From Chrysochromulina parva (taxonomy: Eukaryota > Haptophyta > Prymnesiales > Chrysochromulinaceae): a stretch of DNA of 13,832 nt. The translations under genes and the position numbers were made by a program. Below, piece by piece: positions 1 to 6,103 of this stretch (the first letter of the stretch is position 1; every line of letters starts with the position of its first letter). The notes beneath the pieces are model-generated. The model was not told where the DNA came from. It searched no databases and saw only the letters and a list, made by a program, of their open reading frames with translations. The stretch spans positions 1 to 13,832 of the forward strand of contig PJAB01001536.1 of the NCBI GenBank assembly GCA_002887195.1, read 5' to 3'.

Positions 1-183
1 CCGGCTGCGTGGGAGGCGTCCGTAGGTGGCGTCCGCGGTTACCGGGTCCGGGGGCAAGTTTTTGTATAGAGAGACGAAAAGAAAAGCGGGTCCCCAGCCC
101 TCGCCCCCTGGGCCCATATTTCGTCGCATGAAAAACCTGAGCGAGAGGACCTCCAGATTTCCTGCGCGACGACTGCCGGTGAC

Positions 184-753
184 ATGTCGCTCATGCAGCT
201 TCTCATGATTTCATCCTTCATTTGCGGCACGTCGATACGACCGCCACCGCCTCTCCCGTCTCGACGCGCATTTGTCATTGGTGGGCTGGCGGGCTTCGCT
301 GGTTGCTCAGCTGCGCCGAGGCCGGCGTTTGCCACTCTATCTTTAGAGCTGCGCGATGCAGAGGCCGCGCTTGACGCCGCCCGGGACACCGACAGCATCA
401 CGGCGTCTCTTGAGAAGCTGCGTGACATCGTGGACGAGTACGACGGCCTTCAAGGACCGGCTCTCACTGAGGAGCTTGTGAACGTCATGCGTACGAAGCG
501 CTCGAGTCTGCAGGGCACTACGGTGTGGAACGGCATTCCCGAGGAGGCGTACAACAGCCTGATGCGCAAGGTCGATCCATGGCGTGTCACGGAGCTTGCG
601 CCAAAGTTTCAGTATTCCATCTACGCGTCGGCTCCCGCATACCTCGCTCTAATTGCTGTGCAACAGCTCGCCCCTAAGATCTTCCCCGTGGCGTATGCTG
701 GCGCCGCAGCACTCGTTTTGGGGCCACTTGTCGCGCAGATCATCATCGGTTGA
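184..753 (+). CDS. Plastid/thylakoid-targeted small membrane protein, unknown function
   Basis: 189-residue protein starting at the first ATG after an in-frame stop at 67-69. I do not recognise the family. The leader looks composite. Residues 1-17 are hydrophobic and resemble an ER signal peptide. A proline/arginine-rich stretch (about 19-28) follows, then a twin-arginine SRRAFVIGGLAGFAG segment (26-40) ending in a PAFA/TLS site at about residue 50. That resembles a Tat-type thylakoid transfer domain, as expected in algae with complex plastids. Residues 51-110 are acidic and helical (LRDAEAALDAARD), and 166-188 form a glycine/alanine-rich membrane helix. From this I infer a small thylakoid-lumen or thylakoid-membrane protein. 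It has no visible intron. The gene downstream is on the same strand but 835 bp away. Coding status is well supported by codon pattern and leader; function is unknown. Confidence 0.72.
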   Translation: MSLMQLLMISSFICGTSIRPPPPLPSRRAFVIGGLAGFAGCSAAPRPAFATLSLELRDAEAALDAARDTDSITASLEKLRDIVDEYDGLQGPALTEELVNVMRTKRSSLQGTTVWNGIPEEAYNSLMRKVDPWRVTELAPKFQYSIYASAPAYLALIAVQQLAPKIFPVAYAGAAALVLGPLVAQIIIG

Positions 754-1588
754 GAGGGGCATCGGCGCGCCGCGATGGATCGTTTTGCTTCACCGCCGAC
801 TCTCTGTACACGCGGCTACAATTGGGCTACACTGTGCTACTTAGGTGCTCCCAATCTGCTGAGACTAAAGCCCGCGTCGGGCGAGCGTATTATGAAAGTA
901 CGAAGTAACAGTACACTCGGCAAGTTCGAACTACGGCCGTCGTCGGATCGGATGTAGGGTGCGTTATCTTGTCAAATCTTGTAGGCATGCAAAATTGCAA
1001 ACGGATTGTGTGCTCTATTTATTACGTCCCGTCTCTGCTCTCGCGCTCTTATTCTCTCTCACTCTCTCATCGGGCCCGGCGCAAGATTTTGACCTTGGAG
1101 GAGGGTTTCACTACTCAGGTAGTTACCCTATGGTGTTTCAACACAGTGGGGCGCAAGATTTTGACCTTGGGGGAGGGTTTCACTACTCAGGTAGTTACCC
1201 TATGGTGTTTCAAGCTTTCAACATACAGAGATACAGTGCTCGGGGCGTCGCCCGTTCGGGGGACGGGAATTTTTCTCCGTGGCTTTCGCACTGACCCACT
1301 GTAGTCGCGGTCGAGCCCCGACTGACTCGGTAGGATTCCTACATGTACATGTAACTTCTAACTTCTAACTTGATCTTGAAGCAAGGGTCTTTAAGCTCAT
1401 AAAGCTCAATAGTAAAACTAAACACTTAATGACTTAAACCGCCCAGCCGAGACAGGCTAGGGTAACATGAAAACACATCGCGCACTGCGACAAAAGGGGT
1501 GGCTCCCAAGCTGGAGTCGCCAGGCAGTCAGTCAACAGTTTCCTGACTTGTACAAAATTTCTCAGACCACCACGACGCTCGCGCTGCG
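754..1588. other. Intergenic region with no supported gene
   Basis: This 835-bp gap between two plus-strand genes holds the 3' flank of the first and the 5' flank of the second. It is visibly less GC-rich than its surroundings from about 1330 to 1450, with short TAACTTC repeats near 1350-1370. It carries a 72-bp-period duplication (1079-1213, listed separately). Open frames across the duplication lack an ATG: the one from 959 begins with GTG and the one from 969 with TTG. I see no RNA gene. The promoter of the 1589 gene is presumably in the right half, but I see no clear core element. Confidence 0.6.
1079..1213. repeat. Tandem direct repeat, two 63-bp copies, 72-bp period
   Basis: Copy 1 is at 1079-1141 and copy 2 at 1151-1213, each starting GCGCAAGATTTTGACCTTGG (copy 1 differs from copy 2 by one A/G change at the GGAGG/GGGGG run) and ending TATGGTGTTTCAA. 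A 9-bp spacer separates them. The near identity suggests a recent duplication. The 72-bp period is a multiple of three, so both forward frames spanning it stay open and encode a 24-residue repeat, but neither has a plausible start codon. Confidence 0.9.
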
Positions 1589-2269
1589 ATGGCGCGCCTC
1601 GTGTGGATCACCGCCTTTTTCCTGGCGCGCGGCCTCGCGGCCACGAGCGAGTGCTCGGTGCCTTTGAACAGCTTCTGCTCAGGCACGACATACCCAGCCG
1701 TACTCCCTTTGCCGGCCTCCGAGCTCGACGCAGCGGCGCGTTCCGATTATGAACTCGCTCTCGGAAAGCTGCAGAAGGTCGGTGGTTCAGCAACGCAGCC
1801 AATGTGCCTCGAAGCGTGGAAAGCGCTGCAATGCGCGAGCAAATTCCAGCGATGCTTTAGTACACCCTCCGCGCCGTACAAGGTGTGTCGCTCTCTCTGC
1901 GTCCAGTTTGCCCTCGCGTGCAACGGTTCCGAAGCGGTGCTGACACGCTGTAATGACGACCTTCTGTACGACGAGCCGCCTTGCACCGACTACGCCGAAT
2001 TGGTGCCTTCTCCGTGGCTGCTCCCCAGCAAGGAGCTCACCTCCTCGCCCGTCGAGCTCTTCCACACGGCCGCGGGCCTGCCACTGCTCGTGACGCTGCT
2101 CGTGCTGGCGTTGCACACGCTGTGCTGCGGGCTGCAGCACGTCTTCGGCAGCCGCTTCGACGACGAGTCCGCCGCGCTCGAAATGGAGACGCCACGCGAG
2201 GCTGTGCGACTAGCGCTGGCAAAAGCGCCAGAAGTGACCAGCGACCAGCGACTGGCTCATTCATCATGA
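1589..2269 (+). CDS. Frizzled-type cysteine-rich domain, single-pass membrane protein
   Basis: 226-residue protein beginning at an ATG in good context (GCGATGG). Residues 1-18 form a signal peptide with cleavage likely after GLAA. Residues 22-132 contain ten cysteines (22, 30, 73, 82, 89, 100, 104, 111, 121, 132). Their spacing, with C-x7-C followed by TYPAVLP, then W77 and CASKFQRCF, then VCRSLCVQFALAC, closely matches the Frizzled CRD fold. Residues 164-181 form one membrane helix, followed by an acidic cytoplasmic tail of about 45 residues (DDESAALEMETPREA). This gives a type I, receptor-like topology with no seven-helix region. In animals this domain binds lipidated Wnt ligands; no ligand can be inferred here. 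Similar domains are known in sFRP, MFRP and various protists. No intron is visible. Alternatively it may be a general lipid- or protein-binding extracellular domain. Confidence 0.8.
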   Translation: MARLVWITAFFLARGLAATSECSVPLNSFCSGTTYPAVLPLPASELDAAARSDYELALGKLQKVGGSATQPMCLEAWKALQCASKFQRCFSTPSAPYKVCRSLCVQFALACNGSEAVLTRCNDDLLYDEPPCTDYAELVPSPWLLPSKELTSSPVELFHTAAGLPLLVTLLVLALHTLCCGLQHVFGSRFDDESAALEMETPREAVRLALAKAPEVTSDQRLAHSS

Positions 2270-2598
2270 CCTTAACGCTGTGTTGTGTGTGACCCACCTC
2301 TTAGCTCGTCAGGGAGAAAGGGCGGTACCGAAAGGGCCCCGCTACCCCCCGTCTACGATAATGACCGCGTAGAACGTACCAAAACGTACGGTGGGCTCAG
2401 ACACGTTAGCGGGTCAGAAGCACGTAGGAACTGGAGGAGGGAACAAACAACAAACGAAGGGTAATTAGTAATAAAATTAGTGTTTCATGCCGATTGAATT
2501 CACCCCGACAGGGCACACGCGACACAGAACCGCTCGCGGCACGCGTGTCTCACGCCAGCATGCGCAAAGAAAAGAAGGCTGCGCGCCATTTGTCTCGA
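2270..2598. other. Convergent 3' intergenic region
   Basis: 329 bp between the ends of the converging Frizzled-like gene (+) and LC8 gene (-), so it should hold both 3' UTRs. The AT-richer stretch at 2440-2485, with AATAAAATTAG, is a plausible transcript-end region. I see no gene, RNA or strong repeat. Confidence 0.5.
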
Positions 2599-3151
2599 TC
2601 ATCCTGACTTGTACACTAGGAAGTTGATCGCCCCGATGTTGAAGTACACAAAGTTTTTCGTCTGGTGCACGACATGTGAACCAAAGTTGGTGCCGACCAC
2701 GACGTGCCATGTAGGGCTGCAGTTAAGGGTGCGGGAGGGCACACGATATGACTTAGCCGGAGCAAGAGGGAAGTGAGAAGGGCGCGACAGCGCGTCATTC
2801 GGGAACCGTATGTCACGGTGAAGCACCCAGTGCCACCCAACGACAACGTGGGGGTGCCATCGACGGCGCGCTGATGCGCACACAACGAAGCATGCAATAG
2901 CGGCACCCGCGGGCTGAGACCGTTAGACCGCACCTGTACATTTTGTCGAACTCCTTCTTTATGTGCGCCGCCATTTCCACCTCCTTTGTGAACTCATTCA
3001 TCGCAAAGGAGGCAAGCTCGATTGCGACCTTCTCCATATCCTCGGTCATATCGACCGTCTTGACATTCGCCTGCGAGGCACACGCCGGCCGCGCAAGTCA
3101 GCTCCCACCCACGCAGCAGCGTGGCAACGGAAGGCACGGCACCTTCGCCAT
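2599..3151 (-). CDS. DYNLL: Dynein light chain LC8 type (three exons)
   Basis: Spliced CDS is complement(join(2599..2716, 2934..3070, 3143..3151)), 264 nt for 87 residues; LC8 proteins are usually 89. Exon 2 encodes the N-terminal helices, including NVKTVDMTEDMEK and AAHIKKEFDKMY. Exon 3 encodes SPTWHVVVGTNFGSH and the beta strands ending LVYKSG, the hallmark LC8 C-terminus. Intron 2 (2717-2933) has GT/AG boundaries and splits a serine codon in the correct phase. Exon 1 encodes only Met-Ala-Lys and is inferred from an ATG, a donor at 3142 and an acceptor at 3071, giving the usual N-terminal length. LC8 is a homodimeric hub that binds short linear motifs in dynein intermediate chains and many other partners, in cytoplasm and flagella. 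Family identity is secure; the tiny first exon is the least certain part. Confidence 0.92.
2717..2933 (-). other. LC8 intron 2 (217 bp)
   Basis: On the minus strand the donor is TACAG/GTGCGG and the acceptor is CTGCAG/CCCTAC. Removing it joins KMY to SPTWH with the LC8 reading frame restored exactly. Reading through instead gives unrelated sequence on both sides. Confidence 0.92.
3071..3142 (-). other. LC8 intron 1 (72 bp), predicted
   Basis: The donor GCGAAG/GTGCCG and acceptor CTCGCAG/GCGAAT would join Met-Ala-Lys to ANVKTVDM. It is supported by the expected LC8 N-terminal length and by the lack of an ATG giving that length without splicing. The alternative is that translation starts at the ATG at 3047-3049, which would shorten the N-terminus by ten residues. 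Confidence 0.6.
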
Positions 3152-3701
3152 GAGCAAAGACGATGCACAACGTCAACTGATCAACACAACGCTCTCGCGA
3201 CGGCGCGCGGCTTCACGGCAAGTGCGGAATCGAGTACTCAATCCATTAATCGGAAAGAAAGAGCACAGTTGCGAGTGAGAACAGTTGAAATGATAAATCA
3301 TGGACGCATGCGGCACGTGCGGTGGTGTGGGGTCCTTGCAACATCGACCGCATCCAACGAAGGCGCGCGAGCGCCCGAGCGCAACGCCAAGGACAAGGTG
3401 CAAGGACCGTAGGATCAAGGATGCGAAGTGTCACAAAGTTTCACCGTTTCTGCGTGACTGAGGACTTTCACACGTTCGCTTTCCCCGTCCACTTACCCAT
3501 CGAGTCTAGTCGACACATCTCTCCAGGGAAGCGATTCCACGCTGGTCAAGCCTGTTTCCGATCGAGGCTGGCGTTACCGTTAGGCTGGCCCAGCTTTTGG
3601 GCTGGGGGAGGGATATCGGCCCAGGGTGGTCGTGGGCGCTGGCGCGGTCGTGGGCGCTGGCGCGGTCGTGGGCGCTGGCGCGGTCGTGGGCGCCGCTCGC
3701 C
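3152..3701. other. Intergenic: LC8 5' flank and cis-prenyltransferase 3' flank
   Basis: 550 bp between two minus-strand genes. The right end holds the 18-bp minisatellite at 3628-3693, which starts only 8 bp past the prenyltransferase stop codon. The rest should contain the LC8 promoter, but I see no recognisable core element. A long plus-strand open frame here (from 3322) runs antisense into the prenyltransferase and is arginine/glycine-rich because of the repeat; I do not regard it as a gene. Confidence 0.55.
3628..3693. repeat. 18-bp minisatellite, about 3.7 copies
   Basis: Unit GGTCGTGGGCGCTGGCGC occurs at 3628, 3646 and 3664, plus 12 bp of a fourth copy at 3682-3693, with no differences. 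It lies just downstream of the cis-prenyltransferase stop codon, so it is probably in its 3' UTR. Its period equals that of the coding minisatellite at 4108-4187, although the unit sequence differs. Confidence 0.95.
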
Positions 3702-5354
3702 TCAGCTCCAACGATCCACATTAAGGTCGGCGAGAAAGTCGCGCACCCGGGCCGAATGGTGGGGCGGCGTACGGCGCGCCAGAGACTCGCCCGAGCTGAC
3801 AGCTAGGCTCGTCCCCACCGTGGCCAACTTGCCCTCACACACTGCCGATGGTTTCGAGAGCGCTGTGGTGGCCCGGCTGCCGCCCGCGTCGCCGCCCTGG
3901 GCCGTGCGAGCGAAGGGGCAAGTAAGCGCAAGGAGTACCCACATGAGCACCCACATGAGCGCGCTGCATGTCGCGCTGGCCACCAGTGCGAACAGGCCGT
4001 CATGGGCGCCACGCAGCCGGAGCAGCACGACGAGGCCGCCGAGCATCGCGGCGAGCAGCGCAAGGCAGCAGAAGGCGCTGATGAACCTCTGATCCGCCTG
4101 GGAGAGGAGCCCCTGGCTGCATGCTAGCCCCTGGCTGCATGCTAGCCCCTGGTTGCATGCTAGCCCCTGGTTGCATGCTAGCCCCTGTGACTCAAGCCAC
4201 GGGCGAGTCGCGCTGCAGAGGGCGGGGGCGCACGAATGGATGCAATGCGGCATCGCCTCATTCGAATGGACGCCCATGGCGCCGTCTCGGGCGTCCATGG
4301 CGCCGTCTCGGGCGCCCAAAGGCAGCGGCACCGCCTCGGGCGCCACGGCGGTTGTCACGCTGCGCTCGCCGTTTGGAGCCCGCGCCGACGGCGGCGCGAG
4401 CGCGGGTGTTGCCGCCAGCTGCGGAGTATTCTGGAGAGTCTCGTCGGAAGCGGCACACCATGCTCGCACTTGATTGAAATACGGGGCAGAGCGCTGATAG
4501 CGGAGGAGAAGGCCGAGGAAGCGCACGAGTGAGAGCTCGGGCCACGTGACTGCCGTGAACATCACCGGGCACGTCGCTGCCTGCCATAAAAGGAAGTCGG
4601 AGAGCCGTTTCTCGCCTGAGGTACGCACGATCAGATCGACGGGCGGAAGCCCGGGCGCCGTGGTGAGCAGGCAGCGCTCGAGCAGCGCGGCATTAATGTC
4701 CGAGGGCAGCAGCCGGCCGTCGGCGCACGCCTTGCCCAGCCGGCGAATCGACGCCGCGATCTCGTTGCGCGACGTGTATGAGAAGCACACAGTGAGCGTG
4801 TGCCGCGTATTGCCCTGCGTCATGCGCATCACGCGCTGCATCTCGCCGTACAGCGAGGCGCTGACGCGCGACAGGTCGCCCACCACGCGCACGCGCACGC
4901 CCCGCCGCTGCACCAGGTGCGTCTCGTCGCTCATCTCGCGCAGCCCCTCCTCGGCGAGCGCCATCAGCGCATCGACCTCCGACTGGGAGCGCTTGAAGTT
5001 CTCAATCGAGAAGGCGTACACGGTGACGCCATGCACGCCAAGCTCGCAGCACCAGCGCAGCACCTGCTCGAGCTTGTCATATCCCATCTTGTGACCTCGC
5101 GCGACCTCCATCCCGTGCGATCGAGCAAACCGCCTGTTGCCGTCCATAATGAAGGCGACATGCTGCGGCACCGGACCCGCCATCACGATGCTGCACCCCA
5201 AGCGCTCAAGCCAGTTCAGGCCGCTCGGTCCACCATTGTGCCCGCGGTCTGTGCGCTGCTGCGCGACCTGCTCCGCTGACTGCTTCTTAGTCGGCGACGC
5301 CACATTCGGCGTCGCGTTCTCCGTCGCGTGCATGCGGGAATCCAGGATCCGCAT
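3702..5354 (-). CDS. DHDDS: Cis-prenyltransferase, dehydrodolichyl diphosphate synthase type, with membrane-spanning C-terminal extension
   Basis: 550-residue protein; starts at the first ATG (5354), with an alternative at Met8. Residues about 45-300 are a cis-prenyltransferase domain. It has HVAFIMDGNRRFA (65-77, catalytic Asp71), VTVYAFSIENFKRS (110-123), CFSYTSRNEI (190-199), RTSGEKRLSDFLLWQ (244-258) and WPEL (271-274). The residues match eukaryotic DHDDS more closely than bacterial UppS. The reaction condenses isopentenyl diphosphate in cis onto farnesyl diphosphate to make the dolichol precursor at the ER for N-glycosylation. Residues 301-420 are low complexity with in-frame repeats. 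Two predicted membrane helices follow (about 424-447 and 454-481). The final RVRDFLADL resembles the C-terminal end of animal DHDDS, suggesting the membrane region is an insertion rather than a fusion to the end. No partner subunit (NgBR/Nus1 type) is in the window. Confidence 0.9.
   Translation of the reverse strand: MRILDSRMHATENATPNVASPTKKQSAEQVAQQRTDRGHNGGPSGLNWLERLGCSIVMAGPVPQHVAFIMDGNRRFARSHGMEVARGHKMGYDKLEQVLRWCCELGVHGVTVYAFSIENFKRSQSEVDALMALAEEGLREMSDETHLVQRRGVRVRVVGDLSRVSASLYGEMQRVMRMTQGNTRHTLTVCFSYTSRNEIAASIRRLGKACADGRLLPSDINAALLERCLLTTAPGLPPVDLIVRTSGEKRLSDFLLWQAATCPVMFTAVTWPELSLVRFLGLLLRYQRSAPYFNQVRAWCAASDETLQNTPQLAATPALAPPSARAPNGERSVTTAVAPEAVPLPLGARDGAMDARDGAMGVHSNEAMPHCIHSCAPALCSATRPWLESQGLACNQGLACNQGLACSQGLACSQGLLSQADQRFISAFCCLALLAAMLGGLVVLLRLRGAHDGLFALVASATCSALMWVLMWVLLALTCPFARTAQGGDAGGSRATTALSKPSAVCEGKLATVGTSLAVSSGESLARRTPPHHSARVRDFLADLNVDRWS
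3937..3960. repeat. 12-bp duplication inside a coding membrane helix
   Basis: ACCCACATGAGC occurs twice in tandem (3937-3948, 3949-3960). On the coding (minus) strand it makes MWVLMWVL in the second predicted membrane helix of the cis-prenyltransferase. It preserves frame and adds about one helical turn. Confidence 0.9.
4108..4187. repeat. Coding 18-bp minisatellite, about 4.4 copies
   Basis: Unit AGCCCCTGG(C/T)TGCATGCT repeats at 4108, 4126, 4144 and 4162, with 8 bp of a fifth at 4180. On the minus strand it encodes hexapeptides QGLAC(N/S), residues about 390-415 of the cis-prenyltransferase. The first two copies have C and the next two have T at the variable base, so the copies pair up by age. 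The period is a multiple of three, so copy-number change keeps the frame. Confidence 0.95.
4271..4312. repeat. Coding 21-bp tandem duplication
   Basis: Two 21-bp units at 4271-4291 and 4292-4312 (CGCCCATGGCGCCGTCTCGG and the same with one C/T change). They encode ARDGAMDARDGAMG in the low-complexity linker of the cis-prenyltransferase. The frame is preserved. Confidence 0.9.
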
Positions 5355-5541
5355 GACGTGGCGAAATGCGAATGAAACAACAGATCGTCATGGATCGTGG
5401 TGCCTCAGCTCGGTAAGTTACAAAGTTCTCTCTAGTAGACTACATGTATCCGGCGCGGCGGCGACGGGTGCACGGGTCCACCAAACTCCCAATCCGCAAT
5501 CCGCCCGCGACGGCCGGCGGTACATATTGAACATTGTCCAG

Positions 5542-5807
5542 TCGTCTGGGATCGGCAGGTCGTGCCTTAAGCCCGGAGGGGGTGATCTAAGCCTGCCGCC
5601 GAGGCGCCGTGGCCCGGCGGCCCCGGCCGGACGCGTCGGCCGTCGCCCGGGTCCCGGGTGACTTAAAGAGTTAAACGGCTAACGGGGGGTAAACGGGGGT
5701 CGTCAGGCGTCGTTTCCGCGCTTAAGTACCTGCGCGGCTTTAAGTCGCCCCCTGCCCCTGGCATCCCGGTCACCCGGTCTAAGGCACGACCTGCCGATCT
5801 CAAACGA
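5542..5807. mobile_element. MITE-like foldback element, 28-bp terminal inverted repeats
   Basis: The left arm 5542-5569 and right arm 5780-5807 are reverse complements at 26 of 28 positions, including a perfect 20-bp core (5550-5569 with 5780-5799, starting GATCGGCAGGTCGTGC). The 210-bp interior is very GC-rich at its left and has a nested 9-bp inverted repeat (GACTTAAAG at 5660-5668, CTTTAAGTC at 5738-5746). There is no open frame for a transposase, and I could not identify a clear target-site duplication. Size, non-coding content and terminal inverted repeats fit a miniature inverted-repeat element. A structured non-coding RNA gene or a plain local palindrome remains possible. Confidence 0.6.
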
Positions 5808-5947
5808 TAATCGCGAAGATTTTATCGTCCCGAGATCGTCGTTTCACGACCATGCGTTTCGATGATGCATGATCGGCGTCCTCTAGCACCTAGCGGAATT
5901 AAAGGCAGCATCGGGATCGCGTACCCTCATTCCCGCACTCTGTGCTC

Positions 5948-5994
5948 GGGGAGCGCTCCGTCTATAGAACATTTCGGCGCTCGGAGCGCTCCCC
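5948..5994. repeat. 13-bp perfect hairpin downstream of RING gene
   Basis: GGGGAGCGCTCCG (5948-5960) and CGGAGCGCTCCCC (5982-5994) are exact reverse complements around a 21-base loop. It lies about 85-130 bp past the RING stop codon, so it may form in the 3' UTR. Each arm itself contains the palindrome GGAGCGCTCC. Confidence 0.85.
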
Positions 5995-6045
5995 TCCGGC
6001 TCTCCGAGAAGTAGCAACTCACGTCTTAACAGCATGTTCTTGTGT

Positions 6046-6103
6046 CTTGAACGCCAAGCCAACTTCATCTTTAGCGTTACTTAAACGCCAAGCCAACCTC
6101 GTC
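6046..6103. repeat. 34-bp-period duplication of the RING gene's last codons
   Basis: 6046-6069 and 6080-6103 match at 21 of 24 bases. On the minus strand the 6080-6103 copy is the end of the RING CDS and encodes DEVGLAFK just before TAA. The 6046-6069 copy, past the stop, also reads DEVGLAFK in its own frame. All three differences fall in third codon positions (GAC/GAT, GAG/GAA, TTT/TTC) and are synonymous. The linker is 10 bp. Confidence 0.92.

Larger units (their letters stand above)
5355..6076. other. Intergenic region with foldback element
   Basis: 722 bp between the start of the cis-prenyltransferase and the stop of the RING gene, both on the minus strand. It contains the inverted-repeat element at 5542-5807, a 13-bp hairpin at 5948-5994 and a duplicated RING C-terminal segment at 6046-6069. 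An open minus-strand frame (5883-6068) begins inside that duplicated segment. I do not call it a gene, but it could be a continuation of the RING gene if a very short intron exists. Confidence 0.6.

Noticed and set aside
959..1304. Two overlapping plus-strand open frames across the 72-bp duplication
   Set aside because: They begin with GTG and TTG, have no ATG before the repeats, and both remain open only because the repeat period is a multiple of three. Not annotated as genes.
2813..3049. 78-residue and 94-residue minus-strand open frames as separate small genes
   Set aside because: Each contains half of LC8 plus intron read-through; splicing restores one complete 87-residue LC8.
3322..4092. 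256-residue plus-strand open frame with GRGRWRGRGRW repeats
   Set aside because: Mostly antisense to the cis-prenyltransferase; the Arg/Gly run is the 18-bp minisatellite read in another frame. It starts with ATG (none needed to explain it) or a near-cognate codon, and lacks family motifs.
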